Positions 46,270 through 57,908 of a DNA stretch of 64,000 bases are shown here, in pieces (the first letter of the stretch is position 1; the number at the start of each line of letters is the position of its first letter). The DNA comes from Hyperoodon ampullatus (taxonomy: Eukaryota > Chordata > Mammalia > Artiodactyla > Ziphiidae), in the NCBI GenBank assembly GCA_949752795.1, contig OX457071.1, positions 24,846,800 to 24,910,799 of the forward strand, written 5' to 3'. The notes below the pieces were generated by a model that worked only from the letters and a program-made list of their open reading frames with translations, searched no databases and had not been told where the DNA came from. The translations under genes were made by a program, and so were the position numbers.

Positions 46270-46800
46270 GGTGTGTTAGCTCATCCTTGGAACTGTGATT
46301 CTCAGGATTCCTTTCCCTGCATAGTTTCAGGTTCCTGTGGGCCACAAAGGATATTTGGGGTGACATCTAAAAGTTGGAAAGAGGCAGTAGCCATATGTTT
46401 TTACACTGGGAAGTTCCATGCAAGGCATCGTCACCACTGGCCTGATGGCTCCCCTGTCTAAGTGGGTCTCAGCCAGCCCTCATCAACGCCACCGCTCTCC
46501 TGCGGGTTCCCCTGAAACCCGGGCTAGCGTGTGCAGCTCCCACGGCAGCAACAGCATTTGCTCCTTCAACTCACGTCGTGTCTCCTCCTTCAGCTTCTCT
46601 TACTCCTGGACCAGCTCCATGAGTTTGGCTCCAGGGTGATGAATATCAGCCTCACGCCCAAGTCACCAGCAATAATGACGCTGAGCCTCGGTGGTGGGTT
46701 CCAGCTCGCCCCGCCCCTCACCAGCTTTACCATCTTTCTTTCCCAATGGCCTGCCCTACTGACTTCAGGCCCAGCATCCAATGTAGAAAAACAGGTTTGT
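46270..46800 (-). pseudogene. GC-richer block with a decayed coiled-coil-like reading; pseudogene or old repeat
   Basis: This block is richer in G+C and CpG than its surroundings. Read on the minus strand from about 46660 to a stop at 46483-46485, one frame gives a charged helical segment (GAKLMELVQE, one in-frame stop, then EKLKEETRRELKEQMLLL) and ends in a basic tail. That looks like the C-terminus of a coiled-coil protein with one nonsense change. The left part (46280-46380, GATTCTCAGGATTCC, AGTTTCAGGTTCCTGTGG) instead resembles a mammalian interspersed repeat, so the whole block may be an old LTR-type element. I cannot decide between these. Confidence 0.35.
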
Positions 46801-48354
46801 ATCAACTATTTACCCAGCTTTTACAAATGTGTAAAGTCAAATCCCTCTGATTAAATCCCCAGCTTTTGTCACTCCTAGTGGCTCTCTTTTTCTGATCCAA
46901 ACTTGGCTAATAAAATATGCATATCATGTTATACTCAGAGGGATAATGTCTAGTAAAATATGCTTCAACAACCTATTAAAATTTGAAGCAGTAAAGGAGA
47001 AAATTCCACATTTATTGTTTTCGGCTGATATTTTGAAGCTTCTACCCTTTCAAATCATTTTGTTTTTAATTAGTTTTCCATAGGTAAGATATAATAATAT
47101 AAAATTATTGAAAACATAATATGATCTCCAATAGACCGTTCTGCATGCTGCATTCATGCAGAAATTAATTCAGTCAGATGAGAACAATGTTCTTAATTAG
47201 GACATGGATGATTTCTGTAATCTAAACTACTGAAATAATTTCCTAATTTTGACCTCATGCAGAATTAATTCTTCTCACACTTGGGAAAATAAGAGAATTC
47301 ATTAAATTCATTTCAAGGCATGGAAAATATCTTGTAGTGAAGACACTTACTCTAGGTAAGTGGAACCAGGAACCAAGCCTATAAAATTAATTATGAATAT
47401 GAATGTTCTCTCCTAATATATTTCTCCATAAAACTATTAATCTAATTTATATCACATACATAGTTCCTTCTACTTTTCCCTACCCCACAGAGGAAGGAAT
47501 GTGCTGGTATAAATTCACTGAGGGGGATGTTTATAATTGCTAGAACCCTTACAAGTTTAAAAGGCAGAACTAAAAGTTTGATATGTGTTCCATAATTCTC
47601 TAGTTTTGTTTGTGTCTCTGTATTACTTACATGTGTTGAAGCAATGAGACACTTAACATCTGAGTCACTCAATACCACTTAGCAATTCAAGAGAGCATGA
47701 GGCATGGTTGTGGATACTGCAGAAGATACAAGGATGACAAAGACCCAGCCCCTGCCTGCAATTCAGTAAAATGTATAAGAAGGGTGTGGCCCGTACCATG
47801 CCTTCAGAGGAGGAAATTTAAAGAAGAAAATGGGAGGGGTGGAGGATGTTGCTGTTTTACTCCTGTAAAACAGCCAAAGGAGTGCAAGAGAAATGGACGT
47901 TAAAGGAAAAGGGTCCACAAGATGGAGAAAGGGTGCTATAGTGAGAACACACTACAGTACCTATATGTGCATTTTTATGTAAACCCCTCAATTAAAGCCC
48001 ATATACAAACTCAGCAAAGTCTATCTTCGAAGCAAATATTGTGTGCCAGTGAATTCTACTAGAGACAATTTGAAAAGGTATTTATTTCTCATGGGATTAC
48101 AAAGTCTATGCAAGTCTATTCCAAATAAGCCTAATATTTTTAAGGCAAAGAAGGTTCTATATAATATCTGGGTTAAAAATTTAGATTAATATACAGACTA
48201 GTACAAGTACCCCAGTGACCATAATATAAGACAGAGTACAGAATACATAAACTTTGTAAAAAATTAGATTATTTTGGTAGAGAGATGAAGAAAAGCATTT
48301 CAGAAGAGGTGGTTTACTTGTGAGTCTTGAAAGGTGGATGAAATTTCAAAACAT
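46801..48354. other. no recognised gene, apart from a small L2 fragment
   Basis: AT-rich. The frame 47697-47903 (+) is short, rich in Lys/Arg/Cys and without domain. An L2 fragment inside is listed separately. Confidence 0.4.
47697..47790 (-). mobile_element. probable LINE-2 (L2) terminal fragment
   Basis: GAAGATACAAGGATGACAAAG, then CCAGCCCCTGCCTGCAATTC resemble the complement of the L2 end. Short and uncertain. Confidence 0.4.
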
Positions 48355-48366
48355 AAAAACAGAATT

Positions 48367-48582
48367 GGGGCTTCCCTGGTGGCGCAGTGGTTGAGAGTCC
48401 ACCTGCCGATGCAGGGGACACAGTTTCATGCCCCGGTCCGGGAGGATCCCGTGTGCCGCGGAGCGGCTGGGCCCGTGGGCCATGGCCACTGGGCCTGCGC
48501 GTCCGGAGCCTGTGCTCCGCAACGGGAGAGGCCACGACAGTGAGAGGCCTGCGTACCGCAAAAAAAAAAAAAAAAAAAAAAA
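48367..48582 (+). mobile_element. CHR-family tRNA-Glu SINE, short form
   Basis: It starts GGGGCTTCCCTGGTGGCGC and ends GCGTACCGC followed by an A-run of about 27. TSD AAAAACAGAATT at 48355-48366 and 48583-48594. The usual B box is altered (CAGTTTCATGCCC), which should weaken Pol III promotion. Confidence 0.96.
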
Positions 48583-48794
48583 AAAAACAGAATTATTTTA
48601 TGCAATAAAAGGATAAGCGCACTGAAGTGGGAAAACTCAGTCTGTTGAAGAAATCAATGAAAGCATCTGAAGTATAATACATACATATAGGGAATAATAA
48701 AACATAAACCTGAGGAAGTAGGTTGTAGCATACTGTGGACTAGAGACTAAAAAGCCCTGAATGCCAAACTAAATAGAATTCAGAGTAATAATAG

Positions 48795-49565
48795 TAAAGA
48801 TGATCCAAAATCTTGGAAATAGAATAGAGAAAATAAAAGAAAGGTTTAACGAGGACCTAGAAGAACTAAAGAGCAAACAAACAGCGATAAACACACAATA
48901 AGTGAAATTAAAAATTCTCTAGAAGGGATCAAAAGCAGAATAACTGAGGCAGGAGAACAGATAAGTGACCTGGCAGATAAAATAGTGAAAAACACTACTG
49001 CAGAGCAGAATAAAGAAAAAAGAATGAAAAGAATTGAGGACAATCTCAGAGACCTCTGGGACAACATTAAACGTGCCCACATTCGAACTACAGGGGTCCC
49101 AGAAGAAGAGAAAAAGAAAGGGACTGAGAAAATATCTGAAGAGATTATAGTTGAAAACTTCCCTAATATGGGGAAAAAAATAGTCAAGTCCAGGAAGCAC
49201 AGAGAGTCCCCTACAGGATAAATCCAAGGAGAAACACGCCAAGACACATATTAATCAAACTATCAAAAATTAAATACAAAGAACAAATATTAAAAGCAGC
49301 AAGGGAAAAACAACAAATAACACATAAGGGAATCCCCAGAAGGTTAACAGCTGATCTTTCAGCAGAAACTCTGCAAGCCAGAAGGGAGTGGCAGGACATA
49401 TTTAAAGTGATGAAGGAGAAAAACCTACAACCAAGATTACTCTACCCAGCAAGGATGTCATCCAGATTTGATGGAGAAATTAAAACCTTTACAGACAAGC
49501 AAAAGCTAAGAGAATTCAGCACCACCAAACCAGTTTTGCAACAAATGCTAAAGGAACTTCTCTAG
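48795..49565 (+). pseudogene. L1 ORF1 remnant (RNA-binding chaperone), broken
   Basis: ORF1p is the RNA-binding, trimer-forming protein that packages L1 RNA. This copy lacks the N-terminus. It keeps part of the coiled coil (about 48795-49050), the RRM (about 49050-49330, with RTTGVPEEE) and the C-terminal domain, which includes LQPRLLYPARM before the stop at 49563-49565. Frameshifts occur near 48895 and 49185; after the latter the frame is open to the natural stop. No complete protein can be made. Confidence 0.92.
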
Positions 49566-49623
49566 GCAGGAAACACAAGAGAAGGAAAAGACCTACAATA
49601 ACAAATCCAAAACAATTAAGAAA

Positions 49624-52600
49624 ATGGTAATAGGAACATACATATCGATAATTACCTTAAATGTAAATGGATTAAATGCTCCCACCAAAAGACATAGACT
49701 GGCTGAATGGATACAAAAACAAGACCCGTATATATGCTGTCTACAAGAGACCCACTTCAGACCTAGGGACACATACAGACTGAAAGTGAGGGGATGGAAA
49801 AAGATATTCCAAGCAAATGGAAAACAAAAGAAAGCTGGAGTAGCAATACTCATATCAGACAAAATAGACTTTAAAATAAAGACTATTACAAGAGACAAAG
49901 AAGGACACTACATAATGATCAAGGGATTGATCCAAGAAGAAACATAACTATTGTAAATATTTATGCACCCAACATAGGAGCACCTCAATACATAAGGAAA
50001 ATACTAACAGCCATAAAAGGGAAAATCGAGAGTAACACAATCACAGTAGGGGACTTTGACACCCCACTTTTACCAATGGACAGATCATCCAAAATGAAAA
50101 TAAATAAGGAAACACAAGCGTTAAATGATACATTAAACAAGATGGACTTAACTGATATTTATAGGACATTCCATCCAAAAACAACAAAATACACATTCTT
50201 CTCAAGTGCTCATGGAACATTCTCCAGGATAGATCATATCTTGGGTCACATATCAAGCCTTAGTAAATATAAGAAAATTGAAATCATATCAAGTATCTTT
50301 TCTGACCACAATGCTATGAGACTAGATATCAATTACAGGAAAAAATCTGTAAGAAATACAAACACATGGAGGCTACACAACACAATACTTAATAACCAAG
50401 AGATCACTGAAGAAATCAAACAGGACGTCAAAAAATACCTAGAAACAAATGACAATGAAAACCCAACGACACAAAACCTATGGGATGCAGCAAAAGCAGT
50501 TCTAAGAGGGAAGTTTACAGCAATACAATCTTACCATAAGAAACAAGAAACATTTCAAATAAAAAACCTAACCTTACACCTAGAGCAATTAGAGAAAGAA
50601 GAACAAAAAAAAAAAACCCAAAGTTAGCAGAAGGAAAGAAATCATAAAGATCAGAAGTAAATGAAAAAGAAATGAAGGAAACGATAGCAAAGATCAATAA
50701 AACTAAAAGCTGGTTCTTTGAGAAGATAAACAAAATTGATAAACCATTAGCCAGACTCATCAAGAAAAAAAGGGAGAAGACTCAAATCAATAGAATTAGA
50801 AATGTAAAAGGAGAAGTAACAACTGACACTGCAGAAATACAAAAGATCATGAGAGATTACTACAAGCAACTCTATGCCAATAAAATGGACAACCTGGAGG
50901 AAATAGACAAATTCTTAGAAATGCACAACCTGCTAAGACTGAACCAGGAAGAAATAGAAAATATGAACATACGAATCAGAAGCACTGAAATGGAAACTGT
51001 GATTAAAAATCTTCCAACAAACCAAAGCCCAGGACCAGATGGCTTCACAGGCAAATTCTATCAAACCTTTAGAGAAGAGCTGACACCTATCCTTCTCAAA
51101 CTCTTCCAAAATATAGCAGAGGGAGGAACATTCCCAAACTCATTCTACGAGGCCACCATCACTCGGATACCAAAACCAGACAAAGATGTCACAAAGAAAG
51201 AAAACTACAGGCCAATATCACTGATGAACATAGATGCAAAAATCCTCGACAAAATACTAGCAAACAGAATCCAACAGCACATTAAAAGGATCATACACCA
51301 TGATCAAGTGGAGTTTATCCCAGGAATGCAAGGATTCTTCAATATAGGCAAATCAATCAATGTGATACACCGTATTAATAAGTTGAAGGAGAAAAACCAT
51401 ATGATCATCTCAATAGATGCAGAGAAAGCTTTTGACAAAATTCAACACCCATTTATGATAAAAGCCCTCCAGAAAGTAGTCATAGAGGGAAGTTTTCTCA
51501 ACATAATAAAGGCCATATATGACAAACCCACAGCCAACATCGTCCTCAATGGTGAAAAACTGAAACCATTTCCACTAAGATCAGGAACAAGATAAGGTTG
51601 CCCACTCTCACCACTAGTATTCAACACAGTATTGGAAGTTTTAGCCACAGCAATCAGAGAAGAAAAAATAAATAAAAGGAATACAAATTGGAAAAGAAGA
51701 AGTAAAGCTGTCACTTTTTGCAGATGAGACACTATACATAGAGAATCCTAAAGATGCTACCAGAAAACTACTAGAGCTAATCAATGAACTTGGTAAAGTA
51801 GCAGGATACAAAATTAATGCACAGAAATCTCTTGCATTCCTATACACTAATGATGAAAAATCTGAACGTGAAATTAAGGAAACACTCCCATTTACCACTG
51901 CAACAAAAAGAATAAAATATCTAGGAATAAACCTACCTAAGGAGACAAAAGACCTGTATGCAGAAAATTATAAGACACTGATGAAAGAAATTAAAGATGA
52001 TACAAATAGATGGAGAGATATAGCATGTTCTTGTATTGGAAGAATCAACATTGTGAAAATGACTATTCTACCCAAAGCAATCTACACATTCAATGCAATC
52101 CCTATCAAACCACCACTGGCATTTTTCACAGAACTAGAACGAAAAATTTCACAATTTGTATGGAAACACAAAAGACCCCGAATAGCCAAAACAATCTTGA
52201 GAAAGAAAAACGGAGCTGAAGGAATCAGGCTCCAGACTTCAGACTATACTACAAAACTACAGTAGTAAAGACAGTATGGTACTGGTACGAAAACAGAAAT
52301 ATAGATCAGTGGAACAGGATACAAAGCCCAGAGATAAACTCACGCACATATGGTCACCTTATCTTTGATAAAGAGGGCAAGAATATACTGTGGAGTAAAG
52401 ACAGCCTCTTCAATAAGTGGTGCTGGGAAAACTGGACAGCTACATTTAAAAGAATGAAATTAGAACACTCCCTAACACCATACACAAAAATAAACTCAAA
52501 ATGGATTAAAGACCTAAATGTGAGGCCAGACACCATCAAACTCTTAGAGGAAAACACAGGCAGAACACTCTATGACATAAATCACAGCAAGATCCTTTTT

Positions 52601-53429
52601 GACCCACCTCCTAGAGAAAGGGAAATAAAAACAAAAATAAACAAATGGGACCTAATGAAACTTCACAGCTTTTGCACAGCAAAGGAAACCATAAACAAGA
52701 TGAAAACACAGCCCTCAGAATGGGAGAAAATATTTGCAAATGAAGCAACTGACAAAGGATTAATCTCCAAAACATACAAGCAACTCATGTGGCTCAATAT
52801 CAAAAAACAGAACAACCCAATCCAAAAATGGGCAGAAGACCTAAACAGACATTTCTCCAAAGAAGATATACAGATTGCCAGCAAACATATAAAAGGATGC
52901 TCAACATCACTAATCATTAGAGAAATGCAAATCAAAACTACAATGAGGTATCACCTCAAACCAGTCAGAAAGGCCATCATCAAAAAAATCTACAAACAAT
53001 AAATGCTGGAGAGGGTGTGTAGAAAAGGGAACCCTCTTACACTGTTGGTGGGAATGTAAATTGATACAGCCACTATGGAGAACAGTATGGAGGTTCCTTA
53101 AACTAAAAGTAGAACTACCATATGACCCAGAAATCCCACTACTGGGGATATACCCTGAGAAAACCTTAATTCAAAAAGAGTCATGTACCAAAATGTTCAT
53201 TGCAGCTCTATTTACAATAGCCAGGACATGGAAGCAACCTAAGTGTCCATCAACAGATGAATGGATAAAGAAAATGTGGCACATATATACAGTGGAATAT
53301 TACTCAGCCATAAAAAGGAACGAAACTGAGTTATTTGTAGTGAGGTGGATGGACCTAGAGACTGTCATACAGAGTGAAGTAAGTCAGAAAAAAAAATACC
53401 GTATGCTAACACATATATATGGAATCTAA
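49624..53429 (+). pseudogene. L1 ORF2 (endonuclease-reverse transcriptase), broken
   Basis: ORF2p nicks target DNA and reverse-transcribes L1 and SINE RNA. Start ATG at 49624, natural stop TAA at 53427-53429. The endonuclease domain covers about 49624-50340, with LNVNGLN near the start and QETHF after it. The reverse transcriptase lies at about 51000-52000 ([36 protein letters not shown]), and the Cys-rich C-terminal region at about 52950-53429. Lesions: a frameshift near 49940; slippage in the A-run 50604-50616, with a stop at 50625-50627; a nonsense TAA at 51593-51595; a frameshift near 51665; the catalytic box reads F-A-D-E at 51717-51728; a deletion near 52232; further breaks near 53002-53061. 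Not functional. Confidence 0.96.
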
Positions 53430-53812
53430 AAAAAAAAAAAAGAAAAAGAAAAAAAAATGGTCAGAAGAACCTAGGGGCAAGACGGGAATAAAGATGCAGA
53501 CCTATTAGAGAATGGACCTGAGGATACGGGGAGGGGGAAGGGTAAGCTGGGACAAAGTGAGAGAGTGGCATGGACATATATACACTACCAAATGTAAAAT
53601 AGATAGCTAGTGGGAAGCAGCTGCATAGCACAGGGAGACCAGCTCGGTGCTTTGTGACCACCTGGAGGGGTGGGATAGGGAGGGTGGGAGGGAGACGCAA
53701 GAGGGAGGGGATATGGGGATATATGTATATATAGAGCTGATTCACTTTATTATACAGCAGAAACTAACACACCATTGTAAAGCAATTATACTCCAATAAA
53801 GATGTTTAAAAA

Positions 53813-54975
53813 AAGAGAGAATTATGTACATATCATTGTAAAATAAAGAGGTGAATGCAAATGCCAAAATTTCATAGTTTCCATTTCTATGCCTCCTGTT
53901 CTGTAAGGTTTTGAAGTGGGAAAGGATCACTGTTGTTGCCCCCCTCAAATCCCCTCACACTTAGCATTCTAATACCTATTGTTCATATTGCCAGCTGTCT
54001 ACACCTGTGTTTGCCTGTGAATTTTATCTGGCCAAAGCCACCGTGGCCTAAGAATTAACACCCCGTACGAACATCCCTTCACCATTAACAGAAGGGATTT
54101 TGGCGCATAAATATTTCAGCTTGCCCTCCCCACTTGGTGCTAATTGTGAAGTGCACCCAGATTTTCTCAGTGAGGGCAAAACCTGGTTATGCCCAGTAAT
54201 AATAACCTGCTTGCTAATGCATTTGTTATTGGCTGTCTTTTCTTCCCTGTTTTACTTTCTAGCTCTCTACTGACGTTTCCTGCAATGATCTCTCAAATAA
54301 CTTAAACTGGAATACGTGCTTCAGGATTTGCTTCTGGGGATATGAGAACTACCAGAAAGATCTGGGGTAGAGTCAGGAGAATAGTGTTGAATCATCATTC
54401 TGGGACCTCTTTTCTGAGAGTTCAAGATGTAGAGAGTTTTCTTTTTTCCCCTGAACTAAAAGAAGTGTCAGTTCTTTAATTTTAGGTAATACTAAGGTGT
54501 GTGAGATCTTTGAGGTATTAATTAATGGTTATATACAATTAAATAGGATGTGAGAAAAGGGGCTACAAGTTAAAATTTTTATTAAGAATTTTTTTGGTCT
54601 ATAAATACAGGTTCCTGATAATTAAAGTGAGACTACCTATATGTTAAATTAAAGGCTATTATGGTATGTTGAGGCTAAAACACTGCATAAGTGCTTTAAA
54701 CAGTATAATATCATAACTTTAGACTGTATTTGTAAAAATTCAGGAAGCAGCTGAGAAAATGTTCTAATGTAAGGTGCTGCAGTAATTCCCACAGTTGAAC
54801 GGTTTCACACAATTAGAATGTAATTTTACACTCTTAATCTTCAGTGTAGTTGCTCCAAGTCCAGGATGGCAGGAGAGACTCTCCCACTCAGTCAACCAGG
54901 AAATCAGCTTCTGAGGCTTCTGAGGTCACCCCTGGGGTCTTCTCCAATCCAGCCAGCCAGAAACAGAAAAGGGCA
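53813..54975. other. no recognised gene or element
   Basis: Unassigned DNA after the L1 tail. The frames beginning at 54850 run into the next SINE and owe their length to it. Confidence 0.45.
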
Positions 54976-54980
54976 GGCGG

Positions 54981-55180
54981 GGGCTTCCCTGGTGGCACAG
55001 TGGTTGAGAGTCCGCCTGCCGATGCAGGGGACACGGGTTCGTGCCCCAGTCAGGGAAGATCCCACATGCCGCAGAGCGGCTGGGCCCGTGAGCCACGGCC
55101 ACTGAGCCTGCGCGTCCGGAGCCTGTGCTCCGCAACGGGAGAGGCCACAACAGTGAGAGGCCCGCATACCGCAAAAAAAA
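54981..55180 (+). mobile_element. CHR-family tRNA-Glu SINE, short form
   Basis: It starts GGGCTTCCCTGGTGGCACA, has B box GGGTTCGTGCCCC, and ends GCATACCGC plus eight A. CpG-rich and close to the copies at 20.7 and 48.4 kb. No exact TSD was found. Confidence 0.95.
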
Positions 55181-57164
55181 GAAAGGAAGCACCTTGTGGC
55201 TTCTCTTTGGCATACCCAAATTGCCAGCATCACTACTCTTGCCCTTCCTAGCAAAGACTGAAGATGCTCATCAAAATCCAAGTCTGTGTCTTTGGGGTGA
55301 TGGCTTTTATTAACAAGGTCCCAAAAAAGGAAGGGTGAAGGAGGCCTGTACAACCCTGAAGGTTCATTTCTACCACTCTGACATATGATAGAAATTGTCA
55401 TCTTGTTTTTCGAAGAAGAAGAAGAATATGAAAAATGAAACTTCAAACGGGAAACAAACACAACGATTGCAAACCAGTAACAAGGTCAGAGTTATGTAAT
55501 TGGGATTAAAGCAGTTACATGCACAAGTGCTTCAAGAAAATTGTGCACTCAAACTGTAATCTGGGTTGCACTGCAAAGAAACCAAACAGTCCAATACTGT
55601 GAAAGTCTGAGGAAAGAGTGGGATGTAGTATGAATTGCCCAATAGCAACAAAAATAATATCAAGAAATATAATATTAAGGATGGGAGAAGTAATGGAGGA
55701 GAATCTTTGAGAAGAATTTTCAGAGGAGGTAGAACCCCAAATGACAGAAAACAGTAGCAGAATGAAAAAGCTTCTTTACCTAATTGAAGAGAGAGCTTAA
55801 AAGCTGAGAATAAACATGATCACTGCAAGGAAATTTGCAAGAGAACGAACAAGAAAGAAAAAAAAGATTCAATTTTTATAAGAATGATGAAAAATCTCAA
55901 TACAGCAAATAATAACCCATAAAAAAAGTAAATGAGATGGAGGGGCAGTTTTAGAAACTTTAATTTTTATTCTGATATTCTAATTTAAAATTAGACATCT
56001 AAGAAGAACAATTTAATATAGAAGTATTGTTGAAAAAGAAATAAACTGTATAATACAAACACATTTTTATCTTCTCAGTTACATCACTGTTTAGCGTGAT
56101 AACAAAATATAGAACCAGTAATGGACTCACACTGTGGCAAAAGAGAGAAACATCAGATAACAAGAGTGATGCTACAGAAGACTACCTTTTGAAGGCTGCA
56201 TATAACATTTTCTAGCAATGTACAAACATAAAACTTGAAAAAATGTATCTCTAGTAATACCTCCTTTGTTGTTCTTCCAGACAACTGGGCAACAGAAATG
56301 TCATTTGATCCATGCTTCAGTTCTTGAGAGAACCAGAAACATAATGGGCTCCAAAACACCTTAAACCACTGGCATCATGAACACTTCCTGCCTAATTCTG
56401 TTGGACAACAGAGACAAAGTAAGCCCTGTAATTACATCCCAGCCTGATCTATGCTTGCAGTCATGTAATTAATACTTCCTCTGTAAAGCAATGGAATAAT
56501 TTAAAGGGCAGGTATTTTTCAACCATGATCTGAAAAAAAAACTCTAAGAGAATACATGTGCATTTTAGCTATGTGCAGACACTTCTGGGATTCCATTTGC
56601 TAAAAGAAATTGTAACTAGATTCTCAGAGCTTTCATTGTACCAAGAGATGAAAATGATACTTCCTTCCTGCTAAGGGCTATAGTAGGGGGTAGAATAAAG
56701 GGTGACTGGAGCCTATATTTATTCCATGAGGTTTTATGAAAATGGTAAACATAATCTCAGTTCCTGGCTACCTGAGCCACCCTAGCATGGTGCCAACCAC
56801 ATTTGCAGAGGCTCAGCCAGGAAATCGGTGCAGAAATCTGGCTCCAGAGGCTAGACCTTAACATACACGATAGAAATAAAACACTGCACTCCAGCAAATC
56901 TATAGTAACTTCCCAAGTCCCTGCACAGTTTCTAGGGTCCATTTGTAGAGAGGCATTCACAATCATGAATGTAAATCCTATAGAACTCAGAGACACATAA
57001 AACTGGGTTGTAACACAACAGTAGGGGACAGAGTAAGAGAGAATGTAAGCTATCAATGTAGGTTTTACCAAGAAAGCCACATTTTCAACAACTGTTCAAA
57101 TTTTAAATAATTTTACATTGTTTTCTTTTAAATAGATCACACATATGCCCAGAAAAATTCTATA
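55181..57164. other. no recognised gene or element
   Basis: AT-rich. A short GAA run lies at 55414-55425. Frames at 56153-56359 (-), 56757-57080 (-) and 56803-57000 (+) overlap and show no domain. Confidence 0.45.
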
Positions 57165-57234
57165 TTTTCAAAGTCCCTCTCCATCCCTAACCAAATCCAA
57201 AACAAATTTCATCTTTGTCATCTTGTCAACTGTC

Positions 57235-57298
57235 TTTAATATCTAGAAGCACAAAGAGTGGTGCTATTTAATATCTAGAAGCACAAAGAGTGGTGCTA
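57235..57298. repeat. perfect 32-bp tandem duplication
   Basis: The 32-base unit beginning TTTAATATCTAGAAGCACAA occurs at 57235-57266 and again, identical, at 57267-57298. Identity of the copies implies a recent event or an assembly artefact. Confidence 0.95.
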
Positions 57299-57565
57299 GG
57301 GTACACACAGGGCCAATGAGATGGCCATTACCCCTTCCTGAAACCACTTACTCTTTACAATGCCAAACAACCTTATTTTCAACAACAATGAAGTCTTCCC
57401 TGATCGCTCTTCTACTGCTCTGTCACATCGCCCTGTTTATATCCTATGCAATACCTCACAATCGCTGAACGTTTTATAGATTTGTCCATATTTGAAATAT
57501 GAAAGATGCAATAAAATTCTGAAAATGAGGAAACAAGGAAACAGCCCAGGGAATATCACAGTTAT

Positions 57566-57908
57566 CTTGGTCTGCTTGGGCTTCCGTAACGAAATACCAT
57601 AGACTGGGTGACTTAAATAACAGAAATTCCTTTTCTCACAGTTCTCGAGGCTGGGAAGTGCAAGTGCAGGGTGCAGGCCAATTCCATTTCTTGTGGGCAT
57701 TCTCTACCTGGCTTGACACATTCTGACTGTATTCTCACTTTCTCTTCTTGTAAGATCACTCATTCCATGATGAGGGCCCTACCCTCATGAACTAATCTAA
57801 CCCTGATTGCCTCCAAAGGCCCCATCTCCAAAAACCATCATATTGGGAGTTAGGGTTTCAACCTCCAACAAATTTTGGTGGAGACACAAGTATTCAGTTC
57901 ATAAGTAT
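57566..57908 (+). repeat. old mammalian interspersed repeat, family not named
   Basis: AAATACCATAGACTGGGTGAC, then CTCACAGTTCTCGAGGCTGG, TGATGAGGGCCCTACCC, AAAGGCCCCATCTCC and TTGGGAGTTAGGGTTTCAAC are the landmarks, in order, of a very common mammalian repeat. I recognise the sequence but am not sure of its family name. Confidence 0.8.

Larger units (their letters stand above)
48785..53812 (+). mobile_element. 5-kb L1 (LINE-1), 5'-truncated inside ORF1
   Basis: It runs from the ORF1 coiled-coil region through the inter-ORF spacer, ORF2 and a G-rich 3' UTR to the signal AATAAA at 53795-53800 and a short A-rich tail. The 5' UTR promoter and the start of ORF1 are missing. The 3' end equals that of the short tails at 24.5 and 33.6 kb, so the subfamily was active fairly recently. 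No clear TSD was found. Frameshifts and stops disable both ORFs. Confidence 0.97.

Noticed and set aside
48846..49247. 133-codon minus-strand frame
   Set aside because: Antisense shadow of the A-rich L1 ORF1 remnant.
54904..55461. 185-codon minus-strand open frame
   Set aside because: Most of it is the antisense of a CHR SINE. The same peptide pattern recurs wherever the SINE is read in that direction.
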